Under the pieces are notes generated by a model that worked only from the letters and a program-made list of their open reading frames with translations, was not told the DNA's origin and ran no database searches. From contig JBOGOC010000061.1 of assembly GCA_050747525.1 (NCBI GenBank), positions 62,001 to 126,000 of the forward strand: 64,000 nucleotides of DNA. Reading direction: 5' to 3'. The translations under genes and the position numbers were made by a program. The DNA is from JBOGOC01 sp050747525. GTDB taxonomy: Bacteria > Acidobacteriota > Polarisedimenticolia > JACPZX01 > DASXTC01. Of this stretch, positions 47,951 to 56,109 are shown piece by piece. How positions within the stretch are numbered: the first letter of the stretch is position 1; every line of letters begins with the position of its first letter.

Positions 47951-50930
47951 GGCCGGGGCTCTCCTGGGACAGAGCGGGGTTCGGGTTGGTGACGCGCGCG
48001 AGGTAGGTGGTGCGCGGGCGCGTGTTCAGCTCGGCCAGCATGCCGTAGTTCAGCGAGTTGCGCTTGAGGCGGTGCACGCGGCTCTCCGGGTCGTTCACGT
48101 CGCCGAAGACGATGGCCTGCGAGGGGCAGGCTGCGGCGCAGGCGGGGGTCGCCTCGCCGTCGCGGATGCGGCGGTCTTCGGTCCTGGCCTGGATGCGCGC
48201 GGCGTTGATGCGCTGCACGCAGTAGGTGCACTTCTCCATGATGCCGCGCGACCGCACCGTCACGTCGGGGTTGCGCATGAGCGCCAGACTGGGGCTGTTC
48301 CAGTCCTGGTAGAGCAGGAAGTTGAACCGGCGCACCTTGTAGGGGCAGTTGTTGGAGCAGTAGCGGGTCCCCACGCACCGGTTGTAGACCATCTGGTTGA
48401 GCCCGTCCTCGCTGTGGGTGGTGGCGGCCACCGGGCAGACCGGCTCGCATGGCGCGTTCTCGCAATGCATGCAGGGGACGGGCTGGGAGAAGATCTTCGG
48501 ATCGTCGAGGTCGCCCTCGAAGTACTGGTCCACGCGAATCCAGTGCATCTCGCGTCCCACCAGCACCTGGTCCTTCCCCACCACCGGGACGTTGTTCTCC
48601 GACTGGCAGGCGATCACGCAGGCGTTGCACCCGTGGCACGCCCCCAGGTCGATGGTCATGCCCCACGCATACCCCTCGTAGGGCCACTCCGGATACATCG
48701 TGACGTCGGGCTCGCCCCCGTGAGGGCCGTGCTGCGCGAAGCCGGGGCTCTCCTGGTACGCGGAGAGGGCCGCCCATCTCACCATCCCGCGTCCTTCCAT
48801 GCTGTGGTGCGTCTGCGTGCGGGCGAGGCTGGCCCGCTCTCCGGTGCGCCGGAGCTGGATCCCTGCATACGCTCCGATGGGGCCCGGGAGGATCCCGTAG
48901 GCGTCGTAGCCTCGGCCGTTCCCCACGCGGCCGGCGCGCGTGCGGCCGTAGCCGAGGGTGAGCGACACGGTGTCGCCGGCCATCCCGGGGAGGATCCAGA
49001 CCGGAGCGTGCACCGATCGCTGCTGCAAGGTCACCTCCACGACGTCCTCGTTCGCCAACCCGAGCCTCTCGGCCGTGGAGGGGGCCATCAGCGCGGCGTT
49101 GTCCCAGGTCAGGCTGGTGAACGGGCGCGGCAGCTCCTGCAGCCAGCCGTTGTTGCCGAACCGCCCGTCGAAGACCCCCGCATCGGGACGGAAGATCACA
49201 TGAAGGCCCTCGGCGGCGGCCGGCCGGGCCGAGGCGGCCTCCTGCCGGATGCGGTCCAGGTTCAGGGCGAGCGGCACGGGAGGAAGCTGCGTGCCGGCCA
49301 CCACCCCGTCGTGCAGGCTGCGGCGCCAGAACGCCTCGAAGCCGCCTTCGTGTCCCGCCGCCTCGGGCCTGCCGCGCCAGGTCTCCCTGACCAGATCGTG
49401 CCCCGCGGCGTCCGGGTGGCCCAGCAGCGTGGCCATCATCTCCACGGCGGATCGGCTCGCGTAGAGCGGCGCGATGAGCGGCTGCTGGATGGTCACGGTG
49501 CCGTCGTACGCGCGCGCGTCCCCCCATCCTTCCAGGGTGTGGCTCTCGGGCAGGTGCCAGAGGCACAGCGCCGACGTCTCGTCTTCCTGCAGCGACAGAT
49601 GCGCGGCGAAGGGGACCTTCTCGAGCGCACGGGCGAAGGGGATCCCCGCGGGGGCCGTGTAGGCGGGGTTGCCTCCGAGGATCAGCAGCGTCCTCACCTG
49701 CCCCGCCTGCATGTCGGCGGCCAGGGCCGCGAGCGAGGCATGCTGATCCTCGGGACGTGCCTCCACCGGCTCCGCGTGCAGGACCGTCGATCCGGTGTTT
49801 CCCAGATGCCCGTTGATGGCGTGAGCCAGGGCGTGCAGGAACGCGGGCTGGCCCGGGCCTGCCAGGACCACGCCGGCGCCGCGCGAGGCCTTCAGGTCGG
49901 AGGCCATCGCCTCCACGAAGCGGCTCCAGGATGCGCGGCCCCGCGTGACCCCCATCGGGAGCCCCACCGCCGCGGCCAGATCGAGCGCGAAGGGGACGAT
50001 CTCGTCCGGCGCCAGGGGGACCCGGTGGTCGGCCACGCTTCCGGTGGGCGAGGGCTCGCTCTCCACCACGTAGATCCGGTTCATGCCGCGCCTCACGGCT
50101 TCGGCGCGTCGCCGCAGCGAGGCATCGTGCGCGTACCGCACGCTTCCCGCCATGCAGGTCATGAAGTCGGCGTCGAGCGACACGATGACGTCGGCCTTGT
50201 CGAGCTGGTAGCGCGTGGAGGCGGGCCGCCCGAAGGCCAGCATGGACCCCGCCAGCGCGGCCCCGCCGGCGGCCGGCTCGTACTGGTGCCAGCGGGCGTT
50301 CGGGAACCGGGCGAGCATCTCCCTCAGAAGAGCCGCCAGCGTGGGGGAAGTGACCGTGCCGGTCAGCACCCGCAGCCCGGCCCCACCCGAGGCCGCCTGG
50401 CGCTCCATCTCGACGGCCAGCTCGTTGACGAAGCTGGACCAGGTGCTGATGGTCCCCCCCTTGAAGGCCACCTGGGAGCGATCGGGATCGTAGAGGCCCA
50501 GCACCTCGGCCTGGCTGTACACATCGGTGGCCCCCAGGCTCGCGGGGTGCTGCGGGTTCCCCTCGACTTTGGTCGGGCGCCCCATGTGGCTTTCGACCAG
50601 GACCCCCTGGCCCAGGCCCGCCAGTGTGAAGGCGGTGGCGAAGTAGAGCGGCTGGCCCGGGACGATCTCCTCGGCGGCCCGCACGTAGGGCACGATCGCC
50701 TCGGCCGGCTGCCGCGTGCAGGCGGTGAGCCCCGCCAGCGCGAGCGACGCCCCCATCAGCCGGAGGAACTCGCGGCGGCCGGCGGGATCCAGCCACTCCG
50801 AGGCGTTTTCCGGGAACTCGCGGTGCAGGAGATCGCGGAAGGCGTCGGTTCCGGCCACCTCCTCCAGGCTGCGCCACTGGTGCTGGGGCAGAGAGTCCAG
50901 CCGCCTGCGGATCCTCGTCAGCTCGCTCAT
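47937..50930 (-). CDS. actB: alternative complex III subunit ActB (molybdopterin-like plus ferredoxin)
   Basis: A 997-residue fused subunit. A twin-arginine-like signal sits around residue 50 (RREFLRLMGASLALAGLTAC). Residues 70-700 resemble the molybdopterin oxidoreductase large chain but show no cofactor ligand, as in known ActB. Residues 730-960 hold ferredoxin-type Cys groups: CHGCNACVIAC, CMHCENAPCEPVC, CSNNC and CTYCVQR with CAAACP, enough for three 4Fe-4S and one 3Fe-4S cluster. These pass electrons from quinol to the haems. Overlaps ActA by ATGA. Confidence 0.92.
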   Translation of the reverse strand: MSELTRIRRRLDSLPQHQWRSLEEVAGTDAFRDLLHREFPENASEWLDPAGRREFLRLMGASLALAGLTACTRQPAEAIVPYVRAAEEIVPGQPLYFATAFTLAGLGQGVLVESHMGRPTKVEGNPQHPASLGATDVYSQAEVLGLYDPDRSQVAFKGGTISTWSSFVNELAVEMERQAASGGAGLRVLTGTVTSPTLAALLREMLARFPNARWHQYEPAAGGAALAGSMLAFGRPASTRYQLDKADVIVSLDADFMTCMAGSVRYAHDASLRRRAEAVRRGMNRIYVVESEPSPTGSVADHRVPLAPDEIVPFALDLAAAVGLPMGVTRGRASWSRFVEAMASDLKASRGAGVVLAGPGQPAFLHALAHAINGHLGNTGSTVLHAEPVEARPEDQHASLAALAADMQAGQVRTLLILGGNPAYTAPAGIPFARALEKVPFAAHLSLQEDETSALCLWHLPESHTLEGWGDARAYDGTVTIQQPLIAPLYASRSAVEMMATLLGHPDAAGHDLVRETWRGRPEAAGHEGGFEAFWRRSLHDGVVAGTQLPPVPLALNLDRIRQEAASARPAAAEGLHVIFRPDAGVFDGRFGNNGWLQELPRPFTSLTWDNAALMAPSTAERLGLANEDVVEVTLQQRSVHAPVWILPGMAGDTVSLTLGYGRTRAGRVGNGRGYDAYGILPGPIGAYAGIQLRRTGERASLARTQTHHSMEGRGMVRWAALSAYQESPGFAQHGPHGGEPDVTMYPEWPYEGYAWGMTIDLGACHGCNACVIACQSENNVPVVGKDQVLVGREMHWIRVDQYFEGDLDDPKIFSQPVPCMHCENAPCEPVCPVAATTHSEDGLNQMVYNRCVGTRYCSNNCPYKVRRFNFLLYQDWNSPSLALMRNPDVTVRSRGIMEKCTYCVQRINAARIQARTEDRRIRDGEATPACAAACPSQAIVFGDVNDPESRVHRLKRNSLNYGMLAELNTRPRTTYLARVTNPNPALSQESPGHVEG

Positions 50931-51577
50931 CGGTGGCACCGCGAGCAGTCGGTGGAGGGCCGCACGTCGTACTCGCGCACCAGCCGGCTCCCCAGCTCGG
51001 CCTGATCGGCCGGGGGGAGGTACTCCATGTTGAAGATCTCCTCGCGCGGGCGGACGAACTTCTCCGGATGCCGGTGACAGTCCAGGCACCACTCCATCAG
51101 CAGAGGGTGTTCCTGGTACATGAGGGGCATCTGGTCCACCTGTCCGTGGCACGACGCGCAGCCGATCCCCTTGTGGATGTGAATGCTGTGGTTGAAGTAG
51201 ACGAAGTCGGGCAGGTCGTTCACGCGGGTCCAGCGCAGCGGCGCGTTCTCTCTCCAGCTGGCGCGCACCGGCTCCAGCACCGGGGCTTCCGTCCAGATCT
51301 GTGAATGGCAGGTCATGCAGGTCTGGGTGGGGGGGATCCCCGCGAAACTGGAGGTCTCCACCGAGGTGTGGCAGTACCGGCAGTCGATGCCCAGCCCCGA
51401 CACATGGTGCTTGTGGCTGAACTGCACCGGCTGCTCGCGCACGGTGTCGGCGTTGGTGAGATAAGCGGAGCGATCCAGGGTCCCGATCACCCACGCCAGG
51501 AACGCCATCACGAAGAGCGCGCCGTAGATCGTCAGGCGCGAGATGACGTTGAAGCTCCGGTGGAAGATCTGGGCCAT
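50927..51577 (-). CDS. actA: alternative complex III subunit ActA, pentahaem cytochrome c
   Basis: A 216-residue protein. The ATG at 51577 (MAQIFHRSF) was chosen; a TTG 18 bases upstream adds six residues. One N-terminal span (LTIYGALFVMAFLAWVIG), then five haem motifs: CRYCH, CMTCH, CASCH, CLDCH and CSRCH, the pentahaem set of ActA. First gene of the twelve-gene operon under the TTGACT/TATACT promoter. Confidence 0.95.
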   Translation of the reverse strand: MAQIFHRSFNVISRLTIYGALFVMAFLAWVIGTLDRSAYLTNADTVREQPVQFSHKHHVSGLGIDCRYCHTSVETSSFAGIPPTQTCMTCHSQIWTEAPVLEPVRASWRENAPLRWTRVNDLPDFVYFNHSIHIHKGIGCASCHGQVDQMPLMYQEHPLLMEWCLDCHRHPEKFVRPREEIFNMEYLPPADQAELGSRLVREYDVRPSTDCSRCHR

Positions 51578-51623
51578 CGGACTTCGAATCCCCAATCAGG
51601 TGAATTGTCGGCGAAGAGCGGGC

Positions 51624-51653
51624 AGTATAAGAAGCACCCGCCGGGAAAGTCAA
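51624..51653 (-). promoter_or_regulatory. strong promoter of the complex III / oxidase operon
   Basis: On the minus strand TTGACT (51653 to 51648), an 18-base spacer and TATACT (51629 to 51624). Both boxes match consensus in five of six bases, the best promoter in the window by eye. Start near 51617 gives a leader of about 40 bases before ActA. Confidence 0.65.
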
Positions 51654-51720
51654 AGAAAGCGCGGATGCCGGGATGCGATCGGTTACGGCTTCGTGGATGG
51701 CGCCCTGTCGGGAGCCTCCC

Positions 51721-51726
51721 TATAGT
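51721..51726 (+). promoter_or_regulatory. -10-like TATAGT, 7 bases before the GNAT start
   Basis: TATAGT (five of six bases) ends 7 bases before the ATG at 51734 with no ribosome site between; leaderless layout. Confidence 0.45.
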
Positions 51727-51733
51727 CCCGGGC

Positions 51734-52474
51734 ATGACGAGCAGCGACACGAGAACGGGCCGCGCCGCGTCGCATCGCGCGTCGCGCGTGGGTGTGGCCT
51801 GGCGAAGGCTCTGGGATGCCGCGCGCCACGGTGACTTTACGCGCGTGGCCATTGTCACCAGCCGGCGACTGGGCATGGGGCTCGTGAAGTTCGAGCACAT
51901 GCGCTACCTGAAGCGCAGCGCGTGGCCGGATCAGGGGGCGCCCGCCGCCGCGCGCGCCGCTGGACTGGAGGCCTCAAAGGCCGATCGGACGGATCTGCCA
52001 CGACTTCGCACCGCATTTCCCCACAACGCCCGCCAGTACGAAGCCCGGCTGCGGCGCGGAGATCTGTGCGTCCTGCTCAGCCGGGCGGCTCAGCCGGTCG
52101 CGATGACCTGGGTGAGGGTGGACAACTCCCGTCTTCTCCAGAACGGGTGTCATATCAGGCTTCCTTCCGACGCCTGCTGGATCTACGACACGTTCGTAGC
52201 GCCGGCGATGCGTGGGTACGGGCTCTTTCACACGCTCATGAGCACCGCCTTCAACGAGGTGCGCCGAATGGGGCTTTCGCGGACCTTCCTGGCGGTGCAT
52301 CACGACAACATCGTCTCGGTCCGGGCCCACGAGCAGGCGGGGTATGCGCCGGCCCTGGCCATCAGCACCTTGCACGTGGGGTGGGCCCGATGGCACCGTC
52401 TGGAATGGCCGTCGGGCGAGGCGATCTGGCGATTCAGCCCGGAGGCGCGACCGCCGCGCGTGCAGCTGGCCTGA
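51734..52474 (+). CDS. GNAT-family N-acetyltransferase
   Basis: A 246-residue cytoplasmic protein. After a basic N-terminal region (about 80 residues, Arg-rich), the GNAT core shows IYDTFVAPAMRGYGLFHTLM, where V-x-x-x-x-R-G-Y-G is the acetyl-CoA pyrophosphate loop, and FLAVHHDNIVSVRAHEQAGY for the last strand-helix. Substrate unknown. It lies between the divergent respiratory operon and the third Cys-rich peptide gene, 90 bases before it on the same strand. Confidence 0.8.
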   Translation: MTSSDTRTGRAASHRASRVGVAWRRLWDAARHGDFTRVAIVTSRRLGMGLVKFEHMRYLKRSAWPDQGAPAAARAAGLEASKADRTDLPRLRTAFPHNARQYEARLRRGDLCVLLSRAAQPVAMTWVRVDNSRLLQNGCHIRLPSDACWIYDTFVAPAMRGYGLFHTLMSTAFNEVRRMGLSRTFLAVHHDNIVSVRAHEQAGYAPALAISTLHVGWARWHRLEWPSGEAIWRFSPEARPPRVQLA

Positions 52475-52550
52475 CGCGATCCTCTTTCTTGACGTCCCGC
52501 CGCCGACGGAGGTAGAAGGGTGGGGACTCCCGCATCCCGCGGGACGACAG

Positions 52551-52556
52551 AGGAGG
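52551..52556 (+). promoter_or_regulatory. ribosome site of Cys-rich peptide 3
   Basis: AGGAGG 8 bases before the ATG at 52565; supports this small gene being real. Confidence 0.6.
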
Positions 52557-52564
52557 GGAAACCC

Positions 52565-52831
52565 ATGAAGAAAGGCGCTCTCAGCCTGTCCGTGCTGATT
52601 GTGGCCACGCTCGCTCTGGCCCTGGCACCGGCCCCCGGGGGGCTCCAGATCGACGACCAGCCCGCGGTCGCGACTCCCGACTCGGGGAGCTGTGACGTCC
52701 AGATGGACGCCCCGAACGCAGCGTGCTACCCGTGGCAGCCCTCGTGCTCCACCCACAAGCAGTGCGACAACTGGTGCGGAACGCCGGGCTGGGGTCAGTG
52801 CATCCGCTGGTGCTGCTACTGCCTGGGCTAG
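52565..52831 (+). CDS. small secreted nine-cysteine peptide, member 3
   Basis: An 88-residue product: signal peptide (SLSVLIVATLALALAPAPGG), a short polar spacer (LQIDDQPAVATPDSG), then a core with nine cysteines, C-x10-C-x6-C-x5-C-x3-C-x7-C-x3-CC-x1-C, ending in Leu-Gly. The core is unusually rich in Trp (four) and Gly and stops almost at its last Cys. It shares the signal-spacer-nine-Cys plan and the CC pair with the genes at 10871 and 11395 but not their spacing, so relatedness is likely rather than proven. Its stop overlaps the convergent CusA stop by 4 bases. Confidence 0.75.
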   Translation: MKKGALSLSVLIVATLALALAPAPGGLQIDDQPAVATPDSGSCDVQMDAPNAACYPWQPSCSTHKQCDNWCGTPGWGQCIRWCCYCLG

Positions 52832-55800
52832 TGGGATAGAACCTCGGCGGGGCCGCCATCCGCGCGGCCTCGCCTCATCACGAAGTTCCACTTCCAGAAC
52901 TCGTACAGGGGCGGGTAGACCAGCAGCTCCAGGATGAAGCTGGTGATCAGGCCCCCGATCATCGGGGCGGCCACGCGCTTCATCATATCGGCGCCCGATC
53001 CGAGTGACCACATGATGGGCATCAGCCCCATCATGGCCGCCATGACGGTCATCAGCTTGGGCCTGATGCGCCGCACGGCCCCGTGCACGATGGCCTCCCT
53101 CAGATCTTCCCGGGTGCGCATCTGCCCGCGACGGGCCGCTTCGTCGTACGACAGGTCCAGGAACAGCAGCATGAACACCCCGGTCTCGGCGTCCAGTCCC
53201 ATCAGGGCAATCATCCCCACCCAGACCGCGATCGAGACGTTGTAGTCCAGCAGCCAGATCAGCCAGACCGCCCCGATGATGGAAAACGGCACGGCCAGCA
53301 TCACGATGCCGGCCTTCACCGCCGACCTGGTGTTCATGTAGAGCAGCACGAAGATCAGCAGCAGGGTGACGGGCACGACGATCTTGAGCCGCTCGCGCAC
53401 CCGCAGCATGTTCTCGTACTGGCCGCTCCACTGAATGGCGTAGCCGGTCGGCAACGTCACCGTCCCGGCCACGCGCCTCTTCGCCTCCTCGACGTAGCCT
53501 CCGATGTCGCGGCCGGCCAGGTCCACGTACACGTAGCCGGTCAGCATGCCGTTCTCATCGCGGATCATCGCGGGGCCGGTGGTCAGATGGATGTCGGCGA
53601 TCTGGGCCAGCGGGATCTGCGCGCCGTCCATGGTGGGGACCAGCACGCGCCTGAGTCTCTCCAGGTCGTTGCGCTCGTCGGGGGCGTAACGCACGTTCAC
53701 GTTGTACCGCTCACGCCCTTCGATGGTGCGGGTGATCGTCTCTCCGCCGATGGCCGACTGGATGATGGTCTGCGCGTCCCCGACCGAGAGACCGTAGCGC
53801 GCCAGGGCCTCGCGCTTGAGATCGAAGTCCAGGAAGTAGCCCCCCGCCGTGCGCTCGGCGTAGATGCTGCGCGTTCCGGGCACGTCCCGCACGGCCGCCT
53901 CGATCTGCGCGCCGATCTGCTCGATGACCTGCAGGTCGGCCCCGTGGATCTTGATCCCGACGGGGGTGCGCATACCCGTGGTGAGCATGTCGATGCGCGC
54001 CTTGATGGGCATGGTCCAGGCGTTGGCCACGCCGGGGAACTGCAGCTTCGCGTCCAGCTCGGCCACGAGGTCCTCACGGGTGATGCGGTCGTACCAGATG
54101 TGCCGCAGCGGCGCCTGCATCCATTCCGGCCAGTCCGCGTAGAAGCGCGGGACGCGCCGCCACTCCCGGGCGGGCTTGAGCAGGATGGTGGTCTCCATCA
54201 TGGAGAAGGGGGCCGGGTCGGTGGAGGTCTCCGCGCGGCCGGCCTTTCCGAAGACCCGCGCGACCTCGGGCACCTGCATGATCAGCGCGTCCATGGTCTG
54301 CATCAGGCGCGCCGCCTCGGTCACCGAAAGGCCGGGGAGCGTCGTGGGCATGTAGAGGAGCGTCCCTTCGTCAAGTGGAGGCATGAACTCCGAGCCGAGC
54401 TGCATGTAGATCGGCACCGTGGCGGCCACCAGCAGGGCCGCGGCGGCGATGGTGGCCACGGGGTGGCGCAGCACGAAGCGGCAGGGAGGCTCGTACACGC
54501 GGAAGAGGAGCCGGCTGATGGGGTGGCGCTCCTCGGGATGGTAGGTCCCCACCGACGCCTGGGTGGCCAGCCACGACAGCCAGCGGGGCCTGAAGCGGAA
54601 GGGCTCCATGCGGGCGAACAGCATCCGCAGGGCCGGGTCGAGCGTGATGGCCAGGATGGCCGCGATGGCCATGGTCAGGGTCTTGGTATAGGCGAGCGGC
54701 TTGAACAGGCGCCCTTCCTGATCCACCAGCGCGAACACCGGCAGGAATGCCACCGCGATCACCAGCAGCGAGAAGAAGACCGAGGGCCCCACCTCCTTGA
54801 GGGCCTCCAGGCGCACGGCGTGAAAATCCCCCTTCCTCCCCTCGGCGTGCCAGATCTGCAGCTTTCTGTAGGCGTTCTCCACCTCGACGATGGCGCCGTC
54901 CACGAGCACCCCGATGGAGATGGCGATGCCGGCCAGCGACATGATGTTGGAGGTGACCCCCATGAGGGCCATGGGGAGGAAGGCCAGCGCCACGCTGACG
55001 GGGATGGTGACGATGGGGACGACGGCCGAGGGGAGGTGCCACAGGAAGATCAGGATCACGACGCTGACGATGATCATCTCGAGGATCAGCTCGCGCCTCA
55101 GGGTGTCGATCGACCGCTGGATCAGCTCGGAGCGATCGTAGGTGGGAATCAGCTCCACCCCCTCGGGCAGCGACGGCCGGATCTCGTCGATCTTCCCCTT
55201 CACGCGTTCGATGACGTTGAGGGCGTTCTCGCCGTGGCGCATGATGACGATGCCCCCGGGGGTGTCCCCCTGGCCGTCCAGGTCGGCCACGCCGCGCCGG
55301 ATGTCGGGGCCCAGCGCCACGCGCGCGACATCGCGCAGGCTCACCGGGGTGCCTCGCCGATCCTGCCCGACCACGATCTGCTCGAGGTCCTGGACCGACC
55401 GTATATAGCCGCGCCCACGGACCATGTATTCGGCCCCCGCGATCTCCACCAGGCGGCCGCCGACGTCGTTGTTTGCTTCGCGGATGGCGTCGACCAGCCT
55501 CTGCACCGGCAGGCCGTAGGCCTGCAGGGCCTGTGGATCGAGGTTCACCTGGTACTGCTTCTGGAAGCCTCCGATGGAGGCCACCTCCGCCACGCCGGGG
55601 ACGCTCTGCAGCCAGTAGCGCAGATACCAGTCCTGGAACGACCTCAGGTCGGCGAGGCTGTGCCGGCCGGAGCGATCCACCAGCGCGTACTGGTAGACCC
55701 AGCCGACCCCCGTGGCGTCGGGGCCCATCTCGGTGCGGACTCCTTCGGGGAGGACCGGCAGGATCTTGCTCAGGTATTCCAGCGTACGGCTGCGCGCCCA

Positions 55801-56109
55801 GTACAGGTCGGTCCCGTCCTCGAAGATGACGTAGACGTAGGAGAAGCCGAAGTCGGAGAAGCCGCGCACCGCCTTCACCTTCGGCGCGCCCAGCAGCGCC
55901 GAGATGATGGGGTAGGTGACCTGATCCTCGATGATGTCGGGGCTGCGGTCCCAGCGCGAATAGACGATGACCTGGGTGTCGGACAGATCGGGGATGGCGT
56001 CCAGCGGGATGGTGCGCATGGCATGGAAGGCCCCCGCCAGCGCCACCGCGGTCAGCAGCAGGACGACGAACTTGTTGCTCGCGGAGAGCTCGATGATCCG
56101 GCCGATCAT
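52828..56109 (-). CDS. cusA: CusA-type heavy-metal efflux RND pump
   Basis: A 1093-residue inner-membrane transporter with twelve spans and two large periplasmic loops. HME-type landmarks: IPLDAIPDLSDTQVIVYSRW near the start, YDRSELIQRSIDTL, GRAETSTDPAPFSMMETTI in the second porter region (the Cu/Ag-type signature), and GMIALMGLDAETGVFMLLF in the second membrane bundle. It expels copper or silver ions using the proton gradient with CusB and CusC. ATGA overlap with CusB; last gene of the operon. Confidence 0.92.
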   Translation of the reverse strand: MIGRIIELSASNKFVVLLLTAVALAGAFHAMRTIPLDAIPDLSDTQVIVYSRWDRSPDIIEDQVTYPIISALLGAPKVKAVRGFSDFGFSYVYVIFEDGTDLYWARSRTLEYLSKILPVLPEGVRTEMGPDATGVGWVYQYALVDRSGRHSLADLRSFQDWYLRYWLQSVPGVAEVASIGGFQKQYQVNLDPQALQAYGLPVQRLVDAIREANNDVGGRLVEIAGAEYMVRGRGYIRSVQDLEQIVVGQDRRGTPVSLRDVARVALGPDIRRGVADLDGQGDTPGGIVIMRHGENALNVIERVKGKIDEIRPSLPEGVELIPTYDRSELIQRSIDTLRRELILEMIIVSVVILIFLWHLPSAVVPIVTIPVSVALAFLPMALMGVTSNIMSLAGIAISIGVLVDGAIVEVENAYRKLQIWHAEGRKGDFHAVRLEALKEVGPSVFFSLLVIAVAFLPVFALVDQEGRLFKPLAYTKTLTMAIAAILAITLDPALRMLFARMEPFRFRPRWLSWLATQASVGTYHPEERHPISRLLFRVYEPPCRFVLRHPVATIAAAALLVAATVPIYMQLGSEFMPPLDEGTLLYMPTTLPGLSVTEAARLMQTMDALIMQVPEVARVFGKAGRAETSTDPAPFSMMETTILLKPAREWRRVPRFYADWPEWMQAPLRHIWYDRITREDLVAELDAKLQFPGVANAWTMPIKARIDMLTTGMRTPVGIKIHGADLQVIEQIGAQIEAAVRDVPGTRSIYAERTAGGYFLDFDLKREALARYGLSVGDAQTIIQSAIGGETITRTIEGRERYNVNVRYAPDERNDLERLRRVLVPTMDGAQIPLAQIADIHLTTGPAMIRDENGMLTGYVYVDLAGRDIGGYVEEAKRRVAGTVTLPTGYAIQWSGQYENMLRVRERLKIVVPVTLLLIFVLLYMNTRSAVKAGIVMLAVPFSIIGAVWLIWLLDYNVSIAVWVGMIALMGLDAETGVFMLLFLDLSYDEAARRGQMRTREDLREAIVHGAVRRIRPKLMTVMAAMMGLMPIMWSLGSGADMMKRVAAPMIGGLITSFILELLVYPPLYEFWKWNFVMRRGRADGGPAEVLSH

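Noticed and set aside
47881..50877. Near-1000-codon frame on the minus strand in another register across ActB
   Set aside because: Low-complexity Arg/Gly/Ala product typical of GC-rich shadow frames; ActB in the alternate register has all ferredoxin motifs.
47547..51005. Long plus-strand frame antisense to ActB
   Set aside because: No domain, signal or ribosome site; arises from codon bias of the opposite strand.
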